From contig NZ_JBPOEU010000002.1 in assembly GCF_051251695.1 (NCBI RefSeq), positions 122,122 through 186,121 on the forward strand: a stretch of 64,000 nt of DNA, read 5' to 3'. A program made the position numbers and the translations under genes. The notes beneath the pieces are model-generated. The model had not been told where the DNA came from. It worked only from the letters and a program-made list of their open reading frames with translations, and searched no databases. Positions 27,202 to 35,918 of the stretch are shown one piece after another; positions within the stretch are counted from its first letter, which is position 1; every line of letters begins with the position of its first letter. This stretch comes from Maritalea sp051251695. Its GTDB lineage: Bacteria; Pseudomonadota; Alphaproteobacteria; Rhizobiales; Devosiaceae.

Positions 27202-27858
27202 TCAGAATTTCCCATACTTTAGATAAGCCTCTTGAGGGTCAGTGCCCGCCAAAATGGCGGTACGGACCTTGTTTTCTGTTTGCATTGCCTCAATCGAGGC
27301 TGTTGTGACGTGCTCTACTTGTGCCCTGGGCACGCGCACGAGACCATCTAGGTCACCAAGCAAAAAATCGCCAGGCTGGATCAACACGTCGCCAATGATA
27401 ATATCAACATCAAATCCTGTTGGCAGCCAATGTCCCACAACATCCCGGGGCGTGTGGAACCGACGCCACGCCTGAAAGCCTTGCGCTTTCAAAAAATGCG
27501 TATCGCGAATGCCGCCGTCGATAACACAACCAAGTACACCCTTGCTTTTCAAGGTCTCCGAAGAGAGCTCTCCCATGTGGGCGATCGTACGGTCATGGGG
27601 CTGTGAAACCCAAATATGTCCGGACTTTGCCTTTGAAAGTAAACCTGTCCATTCCAAAAGCGTTTGATGCCCATCGGCGGTTTCATCCACCCGACCTTCA
27701 ATGGTAAAAACGGGTCCACACAAAACATCATCCGGCAATAGTGGCGTCAACTGATGCGGCAAGGTGAAGTTGCGCAATCCCATTTTGCGCATGACGTCGT
27801 GCACAACACCCGTATAGCATTTGCCCAGTTCTGCCGTAAGAACTTCAAAATCAGGCAT
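27202..27858 (-). CDS. RraA family aldolase/decarboxylase-like protein
   Basis: RraA-like fold, 218 residues. Family marks are CGPVFTIEGR, the loop GVLGCVIDGGIRDTHFLKAQGFQAW and the metal-side DFLLGDLDGLVRVPRA. The GGIRD arginine and aspartate are the substrate and metal residues of HMG/CHA aldolases, so it is catalytically plausible and not only an RNase-E regulator. In a sugar-acid operon it may cleave a 4-hydroxy-2-keto acid to pyruvate and an aldehyde. It overlaps the mutarotase stop by 8 bp. Confidence 0.8.
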   Translation of the reverse strand: MPDFEVLTAELGKCYTGVVHDVMRKMGLRNFTLPHQLTPLLPDDVLCGPVFTIEGRVDETADGHQTLLEWTGLLSKAKSGHIWVSQPHDRTIAHMGELSSETLKSKGVLGCVIDGGIRDTHFLKAQGFQAWRRFHTPRDVVGHWLPTGFDVDIIIGDVLIQPGDFLLGDLDGLVRVPRAQVEHVTTASIEAMQTENKVRTAILAGTDPQEAYLKYGKF

Positions 27859-28183
27859 GATAAAACACTTCTTCCATCATCGCCCACCACTCGCCGTCTG
27901 CGCGGGTTTCAAGTGCTTTTTGACATGGAATACAAACGTCCCACCATTCTTTGGTAACCGACAGATCGGCCATGCGCTTCATATCAGCCTCAAAATCGTC
28001 GCCAACATATTCCCAATAACCAAAAAGTAAGTTCTCAGGTTCACGCAAAAAGATCGAATATTTGGTGACGTTGCAATCGCTCAAGCTTTGCAAAATTTCA
28101 GGCCAGACATCAGCGTGGAGCTCTTTATACTTCTGAATGAATTCTGGTCGAATACCGATAACCATGCCCATGCGTTCCATCAT
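27851..28183 (-). CDS. L-rhamnose/L-fucose mutarotase family protein
   Basis: Small ferredoxin-like alpha-beta barrel enzyme, 110 residues, of the RhaM family (COG3254), which interconverts anomers of a 6-deoxy sugar. The active His is in ELHADVWPEI (about 23), and the core shows YSIFLREPENLLFGYWEY and WW near the end. Homologues sit in Campylobacter and Xanthomonas fucose loci. Start ATG follows GAGGAG. This gene is the strongest hint that the operon handles an L-6-deoxy sugar. Confidence 0.87.
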   Translation of the reverse strand: MMERMGMVIGIRPEFIQKYKELHADVWPEILQSLSDCNVTKYSIFLREPENLLFGYWEYVGDDFEADMKRMADLSVTKEWWDVCIPCQKALETRADGEWWAMMEEVFYHA

Positions 28184-28190
28184 AAACTCC

Positions 28191-29300
28191 TCAGGTTAGA
28201 ACCTTGTGAGAACCTTCAACACTCAGTTTTTCAACCGCGCTAAAGTCCCAATCTATGCCCAAACCAGCCTCGTTCGAAGGCATGCCAAAACCATCAGCAA
28301 TTTTCATCGAAGTGTTCGTGAGCCGGTCAAGTTGCGGGATGTATTCCAGCCATCTCGAATTTGGAACAGCACAACAAAGCGAAACATGTAGCTCCATGAG
28401 AAAGTGCGGACATACCGATACGTTAAACGCTTCTGCCATATGGGCAACTTTTAGCCATGGCGTAATACCACCGATGCGGGCAACATCAACTTGCACAATT
28501 GATGCCGCATCTCGGCGAAGATACTCATTGAACTGAGAAAGCGAATACATGCTTTCACCCACCGCAATGGGGACAGAGGTCGAGCGTGCCAAATTCTCAT
28601 GACTACCCACATCGTCAGCACGTAAGGGCTCTTCAAACCAAGCAATATTGTAAGCTTCCAAAAGCTGAGCACGTCGCCGCGCCTCCGACAATGAAAAGCT
28701 TTGGTTCCCGTCAGTCATAATTTCAAACTGTTCACCGACGGCCTCGCGCACCCCACGCAATCTTGCTTCATCATCAGCAGCAATCTCGTGCCCGATTTTG
28801 ATTTTAGCGCCTTTGAAGCCCTCGGCTTGTCTGGCCGTCGCATCTTCCACCAATTCTTCTGGGGAAAGATGCAACCACCCTCCCTCAGTCGAGTAAAGAG
28901 GGATCCTATCCTTCGCGCCACCAGCCATTTTCCACAAGGGCTGATTGAGCTTCTTGCACTTGAGATCCCACAACGCGATGTCGATTGCCGCCAATGATAA
29001 TGACGTAATCGCCCCCACACTTGTGGCGTGGGTTTTGAACAGCAAATCGCGCCAAATTTGCTCGATCTGCATAGGGTCGCGGCCGATCAAGCAAGGAACA
29101 AGAGTATGTTCCAAAAGTGACATGATAGATCGACCACCAGTACCAATTGTGTAGGAATAACCAATACCAATCGCACCATCACTATCGGTGATTTTAACGA
29201 TTGGCGTTTCTTGGCTTTCAAAACTCTGAATGGCGTCAGTACGCTTAACTTTTGGCGGCAAATCAACCATCAAAATCTCGACACGTTCAATCTCAGTCAT
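28191..29300 (-). CDS. Mandelate racemase/enolase superfamily sugar-acid dehydratase
   Basis: Enolase superfamily enzyme, 369 residues, of the mandelate-racemase subgroup. The metal ligands are Asp197 (TDGNQ), Glu223 (FEEP) and Glu249 (GES). The acid-base pair is Lys168 in the KIK motif and His299 in CPH, supported by Asp272. It probably dehydrates a sugar acid to its 2-keto-3-deoxy acid; an epimerase or racemase is possible. It is shorter than known L-fuconate dehydratases (about 440 residues), so substrate is open. Its ATG lies within the last codons of the ABC ATPase gene. Confidence 0.85.
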   Translation of the reverse strand: MTEIERVEILMVDLPPKVKRTDAIQSFESQETPIVKITDSDGAIGIGYSYTIGTGGRSIMSLLEHTLVPCLIGRDPMQIEQIWRDLLFKTHATSVGAITSLSLAAIDIALWDLKCKKLNQPLWKMAGGAKDRIPLYSTEGGWLHLSPEELVEDATARQAEGFKGAKIKIGHEIAADDEARLRGVREAVGEQFEIMTDGNQSFSLSEARRRAQLLEAYNIAWFEEPLRADDVGSHENLARSTSVPIAVGESMYSLSQFNEYLRRDAASIVQVDVARIGGITPWLKVAHMAEAFNVSVCPHFLMELHVSLCCAVPNSRWLEYIPQLDRLTNTSMKIADGFGMPSNEAGLGIDWDFSAVEKLSVEGSHKVLT

Positions 29301-30411
29301 CTAGGCCACCAAGCACGTTGTTGCCGGTGCCAGCGTCAAACAGGTGAATGCGGTCCAGTGATAGGTTGAATGTCAAACGCTCATCACCAACTATGGGCCG
29401 CGGGTTTAACATTTTACCCTGCACATCTTTCGCGCCAATCGTTGAGAACAATATTGTCTCTGTGCCCAACGGCTCCGATATCGAAACCATTAGGTCAAAA
29501 CTAACCGTCTCACCATCATCCCGCATGCCATGACCTATAGGCGTCATATCGTCTGGTCGAATACCGACAATGATATCTTGACCTTCGCTAACATGATTAC
29601 GCGCGCGGGTCGGTACAGGTATCACAATGTTATCTGCAAGTGCAATTTGCAGGCCCGATTTGCCGTCGCTCAAAACCTTACCATCAAGCTGGTTCATCGG
29701 CGGACTACCGATAAAGGAGCCAACAAACGTATTTACGGGGTTTTCGAATACGTGCAGAGGCGTGCCAACTTGTTCGATATGGCCGTCGCGCATAATCACG
29801 ATGCGGTCAGCTAGCGTCATCGCTTCCACTTGATCGTGAGTAACGTAAACAATGGTGTTGTTGACCCGCTTATGGAGTTTTTTGATTTCAGTCCGCATTT
29901 GGACCCGCAGCTTCGCGTCCAAATTGGAAAGTGGTTCATCAAACAAGAAAACATCGGGGTTACGAACAATTGCCCGGCCCATTGCAACACGTTGGCGTTG
30001 CCCCCCCGAAAGCGCTGCAGGCAAACGATCCATCAACATGCCAAGGCCCAAAATCTCCGCCGCGTTTTCAACACGTTTGACAATTTCGGCCTCAGGGTGC
30101 TTCGCAATCTTTAGGCCAAACCCCAAATTGTCCCGCACTGACATGTGTGGATATAGGGCGTAATTCTGGAACACCATCGAGATGTTTCGATCCCTTGGCG
30201 GCAAGTTATTGACGACCTTATCGCCAATTTTAATTGTGCCCCCAGATATCTCTTCCAGCCCCGCAATCATGCGCAATGTCGTTGATTTACCGCAACCAGA
30301 CGGACCCACAAGAACAACAAATTCCGAGTGGCTAATTTCGAGGTCAATTCCATGTACGACCTCAAGTTGGCCATAGTTTTTCGTGATTTTTTGAAGTGAA
30401 ACTTCGGTCAT
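29293..30411 (-). CDS. Sugar ABC transporter ATP-binding protein (UgpC/MalK type)
   Basis: ATPase of a CUT1 sugar importer, 372 residues from ATG 30411. Walker A GPSGCGKST, signature LSGGQRQRVAMGRAIVRNPDVFLFDEPLSNLDAKLR and switch His in VYVTHDQ are typical; the C-terminal OB/TOBE region (IVGIRPDDMTP) follows. It is 2 bp after the permease stop and overlaps the dehydratase gene by 8 bp. It energises uptake of the sugar degraded by the same operon. Confidence 0.9.
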   Translation of the reverse strand: MTEVSLQKITKNYGQLEVVHGIDLEISHSEFVVLVGPSGCGKSTTLRMIAGLEEISGGTIKIGDKVVNNLPPRDRNISMVFQNYALYPHMSVRDNLGFGLKIAKHPEAEIVKRVENAAEILGLGMLMDRLPAALSGGQRQRVAMGRAIVRNPDVFLFDEPLSNLDAKLRVQMRTEIKKLHKRVNNTIVYVTHDQVEAMTLADRIVIMRDGHIEQVGTPLHVFENPVNTFVGSFIGSPPMNQLDGKVLSDGKSGLQIALADNIVIPVPTRARNHVSEGQDIIVGIRPDDMTPIGHGMRDDGETVSFDLMVSISEPLGTETILFSTIGAKDVQGKMLNPRPIVGDERLTFNLSLDRIHLFDAGTGNNVLGGLDD

Positions 30412-30413
30412 AT

Positions 30414-31259
30414 CTATCCCTTTACGCCGCCAAATGTCAGGCCAGCAATGAGGTGTTTTTGGACAAGGAATGTTAGAATTAACGCTGGGACAATAATGAT
30501 GAACGCCATTGCGCACATCCCGGCCCAGTCCGTTGTGAACTGCGCGATAAAGTCTGTAAGGCCAACAGGTAGCGTCTTACTATTGGTCGAGCGCGTAAGA
30601 TTGCTGGCCAGGGCAAATTCATTCCAGCTTGTCAAAAAGGCGAATATGCCTGCAGACGCAATGCCGGACTTTGCCAATGGAAACTCAATCTTCCAAAACG
30701 CTTGCCACCTCGTACATCCATCTACTTCAGCGGCTTCAGCCAATTCTTTGGGTATTTGACGGAAGAACCCATCGATCAGCCAAATCGTAAAGGGAACATT
30801 GAGCGCCACATACACCAAAATTAGCCCAAACTGCGTGTCTATCCATCCAAGCCGTGCCCAGATAATGAAGACCGGCAGACTTAGCGCAATGCCCGGCACT
30901 GTCCGCGACAGCATCAAGCCCAAAAACAATGTGTCTTTAAACTTGAACCTGTAGCGCGCAAATGCGTAACCGCCCGAAATACCCACAATGATCGCAATGG
31001 CCGTGCTGGTCAGCGCAATGACGAGAGAGTTTCTGAAATAGGCAAGCACCGGAATGGCAATTTGAGTTTCACCAATACCAAAAATTGCATAAAAATTGTC
31101 AAGTGTAAGCCGTTTGGGAATCCAAATGGCAGGCTTCGCCAATATTTCTTGCAACGGTCTGAAACCGGACAAAACCACCCAGAGCCCTGGCATCGTGATG
31201 ATCAACATCACAATGAACGTAACGATCCAGCTGATTGTGGCTTTTGTTTGCGTACTCAT
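30414..31259 (-). CDS. Sugar ABC transporter permease (MalG type)
   Basis: CUT1 inner-membrane permease, 281 residues, six likely helices. The EAA loop is ELAEAAEVDGCTRWQAFWKIEFPLAKSGIA. The ATG shares a base with the upstream permease stop (TAATG). Ends in GLTFGGVKG, the usual MalG-type tail. Confidence 0.9.
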   Translation of the reverse strand: MSTQTKATISWIVTFIVMLIITMPGLWVVLSGFRPLQEILAKPAIWIPKRLTLDNFYAIFGIGETQIAIPVLAYFRNSLVIALTSTAIAIIVGISGGYAFARYRFKFKDTLFLGLMLSRTVPGIALSLPVFIIWARLGWIDTQFGLILVYVALNVPFTIWLIDGFFRQIPKELAEAAEVDGCTRWQAFWKIEFPLAKSGIASAGIFAFLTSWNEFALASNLTRSTNSKTLPVGLTDFIAQFTTDWAGMCAMAFIIIVPALILTFLVQKHLIAGLTFGGVKG

Positions 31260-32182
31260 TATTGTGCGCCCCCCATATAGCGCCGAGCTGCGACGAGTTT
31301 TGAAAAGAAATAGTACGTAAAGACAATGGAAAGCAGGATGGAGACATAGGCCATCGCATTGGCCATGCCCATGTTTGCGCTGTCATACCCGGTGCGCGCA
31401 ATTAATGTCCAAAGCAACTCGGTGCGTCCAGCCGGACCACCACCGGTCATTGTGTCCACCACGTCATAGGCACGCGCCACATCCAGAGATCGAATGGTCA
31501 TCGCGATATAAGCGAACGGCATTAAAAACGGCAATGTAATGTGTCTAAAGGTTTGCCAGGCATTACAGCCATCAACTTGAGCGGCCTCCAGCGGATCCTT
31601 TGGCATGGCGAACAAACCCGCGAGTAACAGGATGGCAAAAATACTTGTGCTCATCCAAATTTCTGCAAAGGCGATCGCGCCCATGGCAAGCCAACCGTCA
31701 ACCAGCCAAGGTATGGCTTGATCGGTGATGCCCAATCCTTGCAACGCGTTGTTCAAAATACCAACATTGTCGTTGAAAATGAACTTGAACTGAAACCCAA
31801 CCAATATGGGTGAAAACATCATAGGGAACATCATGATCGTGCGCATTGTGCGCTGGCCCCAGGTGATCTTGTTGATCAGCAAGGCAATGCCCAGACCGAA
31901 CAAGAACTCTAGGTTGATCACGACGGCCAGAAATCCGACAGTTCGGAAAAACGCGGCCCAAAAGTCCCAGTCAGAAAATATGCGCTGGTAATTTCTCAGG
32001 CCCACAAATTTAAAAAGTGTATCCGGCCGGGTCAATTTATAAGGTGTAAAACTGGTCCATAGCGAGAACAGAATGGGCACCAAAACAACAATCAAAATCA
32101 TGATAATCGCTGGCATCAACAACACGTAAGGTGTCGCCTGTTCTGAGAACATTTTTCTTTTGAGTTTTGTCAAAACTGACAT
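31259..32182 (-). CDS. Sugar ABC transporter permease (MalF type)
   Basis: CUT1 permease, 307 residues, with six likely helices and the coupling loop PLEAAQVDGCNAWQTFRHITLPFLMP. It follows the binding-protein gene after an 85-bp gap that contains two hairpins. Confidence 0.9.
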   Translation of the reverse strand: MSVLTKLKRKMFSEQATPYVLLMPAIIMILIVVLVPILFSLWTSFTPYKLTRPDTLFKFVGLRNYQRIFSDWDFWAAFFRTVGFLAVVINLEFLFGLGIALLINKITWGQRTMRTIMMFPMMFSPILVGFQFKFIFNDNVGILNNALQGLGITDQAIPWLVDGWLAMGAIAFAEIWMSTSIFAILLLAGLFAMPKDPLEAAQVDGCNAWQTFRHITLPFLMPFAYIAMTIRSLDVARAYDVVDTMTGGGPAGRTELLWTLIARTGYDSANMGMANAMAYVSILLSIVFTYYFFSKLVAARRYMGGAQ

Positions 32183-32199
32183 GTTTTCTCCAACGGATG

Positions 32200-32241
32200 C
32201 TTGTCATTTAGAGACAAGTGAGTGGGGTCGTGACCCCACTC
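32200..32241 (-). promoter_or_regulatory. Tandem hairpins between sugar binding-protein and permease genes
   Basis: Two stem-loops lie back to back: GAGTGGGGTC / GACCCCACTC (32220-32241, 10 bp) and CTTGTC / GACAAG (32200-32218, 6 bp). On the minus strand the first is downstream of the binding-protein stop, without a following T-run. They probably protect the binding-protein message or limit read-through. A T-run does follow on the + strand, but no + gene is there. Confidence 0.5.
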
Positions 32242-32267
32242 TGTTTTTTACTATTCGACTTTGAAGT

Positions 32268-33581
32268 TTAACCTTCGTCTTCGATCAGTTGATTTGCCGC
32301 AGAAGCCGCGTCGTCCAAAGCTTGCTGTGGAGTTTTCTCTCCAACAATTGCAGCTTGAAGTTCAGGGAACAACTCATTCGAAATCGGGATCCATAATGGT
32401 GTGGATGGAACTGCGAATGCATCTTCAGCCATGGAAGCGCCGAATGTTTCAAACACCTCAACCAACCAGTCGTTTCCGCTCGCTTTTGATTCTGCAATAA
32501 TTGCTTCAATTGCATCAGGACGTGTTGGCAACAAGCCAGTGCGTGCTTCTGTCATTTGACTATCAAAATCAGTTAGGAACGACACAAAGGAAGCCGCTGC
32601 TGCTTTGTTGTCACATGCCTCAGTGATGGAGAACGAGTGAGAACCAGACCAACCAGTGCGTTTGCCGCTAGAGCCTTTCGGCGCACGGATCAGACCAACA
32701 TCACCTTTAATTTTGCTGTCATCGCTATTAAAGAACGATGCCCAACCGCCCCAATCAAGGCTTAAAGCAACAGTACCTGATGCAAAGCCTAGACCAGTTT
32801 CATCCCAAAGATAGTTTGGCACACCAACCGGAACCGCTTTGGCTTCATATAGGTCCACAAACCAATCTAGCGCACGAACACCTTCTGGCGAGTTGAATGC
32901 CACTTTGCCATCTTTGCCAAAGAAGCTTCCACCCTCAGCAACCAACATCTCATAGAAACGACCAGAAATACCTTCATCTTTGCCCACATATTGAGTGCCG
33001 TAGAAGTTTGGTGGATCAGCAAAGAACATCGCTTGATCTTTAACTTGTGCCCAGGTCTCAGGCGGCATCAAGTCGTAGCCATATTCAGCTTTAAAGTCGG
33101 CTTGGTTTTTCTCGTCTGTGAACAAAGACTTGATGTAGTATAGATTTGAAACATCAGAGTGACGTGCCAATTGAACCAACCGGCCATCAACCATGCTGGC
33201 ATTCAAAACGTTCTGAGAAATAGCACCCACAACATCTTCCGCCAAAATGGCGTTCAAGTCGACATAGAGTGAACCATACTGGGGCGCAAAGCTTGTGTGG
33301 TTTGAACCAACACACCAGTTAATAGAACCAGATGCGATATCTTGTTTGATCTCACGATCGAGTTCAAAGTGGTTTTTACGCGAAAGAATTTCCACTTTCG
33401 CGCCAGTTGCAGCTTCCCACTCAGGAATGCGCGTATATAGCGGCTCATACTGTGCGCCACCAATAAGCTTTACGCGTAATGTGTATCCGTCAAAATCGCC
33501 GGCGCTTGCAGCACCAGCGAACATGGTGACCGCTGTGGCACCTGCCAGCATCACGGTCGATAGTTTGTTCAAGAATTTCAT
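32268..33581 (-). CDS. Sugar ABC transporter substrate-binding protein (family 1)
   Basis: Periplasmic sugar receptor, 437 residues, ATG after GGGAGG. The signal peptide MKFLNKLSTVMLAGATAVTM...ASA is cut near residue 27. Family-1 features include PETWAQVKDQAMFF, AGSGT-like SHSFSITEACDNKAAAASFVSFL and a C-terminal WIPISNELFPELQAAIVGEKTPQQALDDAA. The start GYTLRVKLIGGAQYEPLYTRIPEWE suggests a CUT1 oligosaccharide or monosaccharide binder. Ligand inferred to be the L-6-deoxy sugar of the operon. Confidence 0.88.
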   Translation of the reverse strand: MKFLNKLSTVMLAGATAVTMFAGAASAGDFDGYTLRVKLIGGAQYEPLYTRIPEWEAATGAKVEILSRKNHFELDREIKQDIASGSINWCVGSNHTSFAPQYGSLYVDLNAILAEDVVGAISQNVLNASMVDGRLVQLARHSDVSNLYYIKSLFTDEKNQADFKAEYGYDLMPPETWAQVKDQAMFFADPPNFYGTQYVGKDEGISGRFYEMLVAEGGSFFGKDGKVAFNSPEGVRALDWFVDLYEAKAVPVGVPNYLWDETGLGFASGTVALSLDWGGWASFFNSDDSKIKGDVGLIRAPKGSSGKRTGWSGSHSFSITEACDNKAAAASFVSFLTDFDSQMTEARTGLLPTRPDAIEAIIAESKASGNDWLVEVFETFGASMAEDAFAVPSTPLWIPISNELFPELQAAIVGEKTPQQALDDAASAANQLIEDEG

Positions 33582-33609
33582 TATTTCCTCCCTAGTGATA
33601 AAAAATTAT

Positions 33610-34782
33610 TCAGTCCGTTAGATCGAATTCACGCTCAATTAGCGCGTTGTGCTCGCCGATCGATGGCGCAGGTTTTGGGCTCTTAAGTGTTGCCCCATCC
33701 ACGCGCACCGGTGAGCGAATTGCTTTCATTGAGTGGCCATTGCCCAAGTTCAAATCTTGGAAAAAATCAAGAGCTTCAAAGCTCGATGACTTGAATAGGT
33801 CTGGCCATTGAAGAACTTCTGACGCCCAAATATCATGAGATACAAACAGCCCCATCCAATGGTCTGTGGTTTGCGCTTTCAAGTGATCAGCCAACACAAG
33901 CTTGATTTCATCGCGCTGTTCAAACCACAGCTTTTCATCGTCGAATTTTGTGAGCGCGTCACAGCCAATAATGCCGCCAAGTTTGTCCACCGGGGTCATG
34001 GCAATCGCGACATAACCGTCTTTGGTGGGGTAAACCCCATAAGGGGCGGACAGATATGCGTGCGCGTTGTTAAAGGAACTGCGCTTTGGCAAGCGGTTTT
34101 GCTGATCATTCAAATGAGTGGTCAACACCTCAAATTGAAAATCAACCAGCGCTTCCAGCAAACTTGTTTGCACATGGGCGCCTCGCCCTGACATACCGCG
34201 CCTAATGAGTGCAGCCAGAATTCCTTGAACAGCAATGTTGCCCGCTAACTGATCAGCTACGGCCAACCCCATTGCTGTGGGTGCCTGTCCGTCATCGCCA
34301 GAAAGCCACAACAGACCGGAGCGGGCTTGAGCAAGAAGGTCTTGACCTGGAAGTTCCTTCCAGTCGCCTTCCTCCCCATATCCAGAAACGGATGCGTAAA
34401 CGACACCGGCATTCAGCTTTTTGACCTGCTCGTAACCTAGACCGAGTTTTTCCATCACACCCGGTCGAAAGTTTTGGATGATCACATCGGCCTTCGCGCA
34501 GAGTTTGCGCACTTTTTCCAGATCTATTTTGTCTTTAAGATTTGCGGAATAGCTTTCCTTATTTCGATTGATGGCATGAAACAGCGTATTCGCCCCATGG
34601 ACTTCAACTTCTGACAAATAAAGATAGCGACATAAGTCACCGACTACGGGCCGTTCAATTTTGACGACCCGCGCGCCAAAATCCGCAAGCTTCAATCCCG
34701 CCAATGGGCCCGCCAAAAACTGGGAAAAATCTACAACCAGCAAACCATCTAGAAGTGCATCGTCGTTTAAACTGGTTTTCAT
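33610..34782 (-). CDS. CaiB/BaiF family CoA-transferase-like protein
   Basis: Class III CoA-transferase fold, 390 residues: LLVVDFSQFLAGPLAGLKLADFGARVVKIERP at the N-terminus, YASVSGYG, and GVYPTKDGYVAI. The central segment reads GAHVQTSLLEALVDFQ, where class III transferases usually have an Asp that carries the acyl or CoA group; here I see Gln and Glu at the two positions where that Asp usually falls, so activity needs checking. It would activate an organic acid using another acyl-CoA. It overlaps the upstream gene by 4 bp and belongs with the MaoC genes. Confidence 0.82.
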   Translation of the reverse strand: MKTSLNDDALLDGLLVVDFSQFLAGPLAGLKLADFGARVVKIERPVVGDLCRYLYLSEVEVHGANTLFHAINRNKESYSANLKDKIDLEKVRKLCAKADVIIQNFRPGVMEKLGLGYEQVKKLNAGVVYASVSGYGEEGDWKELPGQDLLAQARSGLLWLSGDDGQAPTAMGLAVADQLAGNIAVQGILAALIRRGMSGRGAHVQTSLLEALVDFQFEVLTTHLNDQQNRLPKRSSFNNAHAYLSAPYGVYPTKDGYVAIAMTPVDKLGGIIGCDALTKFDDEKLWFEQRDEIKLVLADHLKAQTTDHWMGLFVSHDIWASEVLQWPDLFKSSSFEALDFFQDLNLGNGHSMKAIRSPVRVDGATLKSPKPAPSIGEHNALIEREFDLTD

Positions 34783-35918
34783 CGGACACTCTCCTGATAA
34801 AGAGCATTGATGGCTTCCACCGCATCAGGGTTTGATCGCTTGCCCAAGAGGCAATCCCGCACGATATCGCCAGCATTATCTTGGAATGACATATAACCGT
34901 GGTGCCGAGGACGCAGGTAGGATTGCTCAAGTGTCTCTAGCGTGTTGGTAAAGAAGTTGGCACTGTGCTCATTGCACCTCGCATCCGTCCAAGCTTCCAT
35001 ATTGGCCGGCTGCCCACCTGCATCGAAGAACGCTCCTTTTTGACATTCAGCCGAAGCAATCCAGAATGAATATTCAAGTGCAATATCCAAATATTTTGTC
35101 CGTGACGAAATGGCAATTCCGGTCCCACCAATTGGTGATCCGATCGGTCCATTGTCGGCATGACTTGGGACGTTCCCAACCTCGATTAAATGAGGCCGAA
35201 ACCCGCGACGAGAATAATTGGAATAACCATAAAGATATGGACAATAGCTGTGCGAATTCCGACAAGACAACCACTCAAAAGCAGCAATCGGGTCCATTGA
35301 AAAGCTCGCTGCATCGAGGTGCTCGCTGACCCGCTTCATTTGCTCAAGTGCAAAAACGCCAATGTCTGGATCGATGCCGATCTCGGAACGCCCGAAATCA
35401 TGACCTATGTTCGATAGGACGTTGTAAAAACTCATCAAGGCATTAATAGGGATGAGTGGCCAAACAACTTGATTGTCTTTAGCTAGCTCAACAACATCAT
35501 CCCAAGTCTTCGGTGTATCTTTAAGTAAGTCAGGACGCCGTGCAGATATTGGTGATGCAGCATCGATTGCCAATCCCCATTGCCGCCCTTCAAAATTGTA
35601 GGATTGATGTGACACGCCAACTGATTGGTTCGCTAAAACGTTCAATTCATCATCTCGGCCCCGCCCATCAAATGCAGCCAAAATGCCTGATGAAGCAATA
35701 TCGCCAACATGTGGATGGTCGATGACCATAAGATCATATTCGTCAGCCATCTCCTGGATCGGGCGATCTGCAAAAGCCTGCAATGAGCGCTTTTCCCATA
35801 CAATTTGAACATGGGGATGGCGGGCATCGCAAAACATCTCAGATGTGACCACCATTGGGTCAAAGCCACGCACATGGTCCCAGGTCATACCTTTAATCGT
35901 AACGAGCGGCTCAATCAT
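34779..35918 (-). CDS. Solute-binding-protein-like protein without signal peptide
   Basis: 379 residues beginning MIEPLVTIKGMTWDHVRGFDPMV. The pattern (LMVIDHPHVGDIASSGILAAFD, TPKTWDDVVELAKD, IGGTGIAISSRTKYLDIALEYSFWIASAECQKGAFFDAGGQPA) is that of extracellular family-1 solute-binding proteins. The N-terminus is neither hydrophobic nor twin-arginine, so the product should stay in the cytoplasm. It is translationally coupled on both sides (4-bp overlaps) to MaoC and CaiB genes, not to permeases. It may be a small-molecule sensor or carrier; function unknown. Confidence 0.78.
   Translation of the reverse strand: MIEPLVTIKGMTWDHVRGFDPMVVTSEMFCDARHPHVQIVWEKRSLQAFADRPIQEMADEYDLMVIDHPHVGDIASSGILAAFDGRGRDDELNVLANQSVGVSHQSYNFEGRQWGLAIDAASPISARRPDLLKDTPKTWDDVVELAKDNQVVWPLIPINALMSFYNVLSNIGHDFGRSEIGIDPDIGVFALEQMKRVSEHLDAASFSMDPIAAFEWLSCRNSHSYCPYLYGYSNYSRRGFRPHLIEVGNVPSHADNGPIGSPIGGTGIAISSRTKYLDIALEYSFWIASAECQKGAFFDAGGQPANMEAWTDARCNEHSANFFTNTLETLEQSYLRPRHHGYMSFQDNAGDIVRDCLLGKRSNPDAVEAINALYQESVR

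Noticed and set aside
32220..32248. Rho-independent terminator on the + strand
   Set aside because: The stem is followed by a T-run only in + orientation, but no + strand gene lies upstream; it is read as an intercistronic hairpin of the minus operon.
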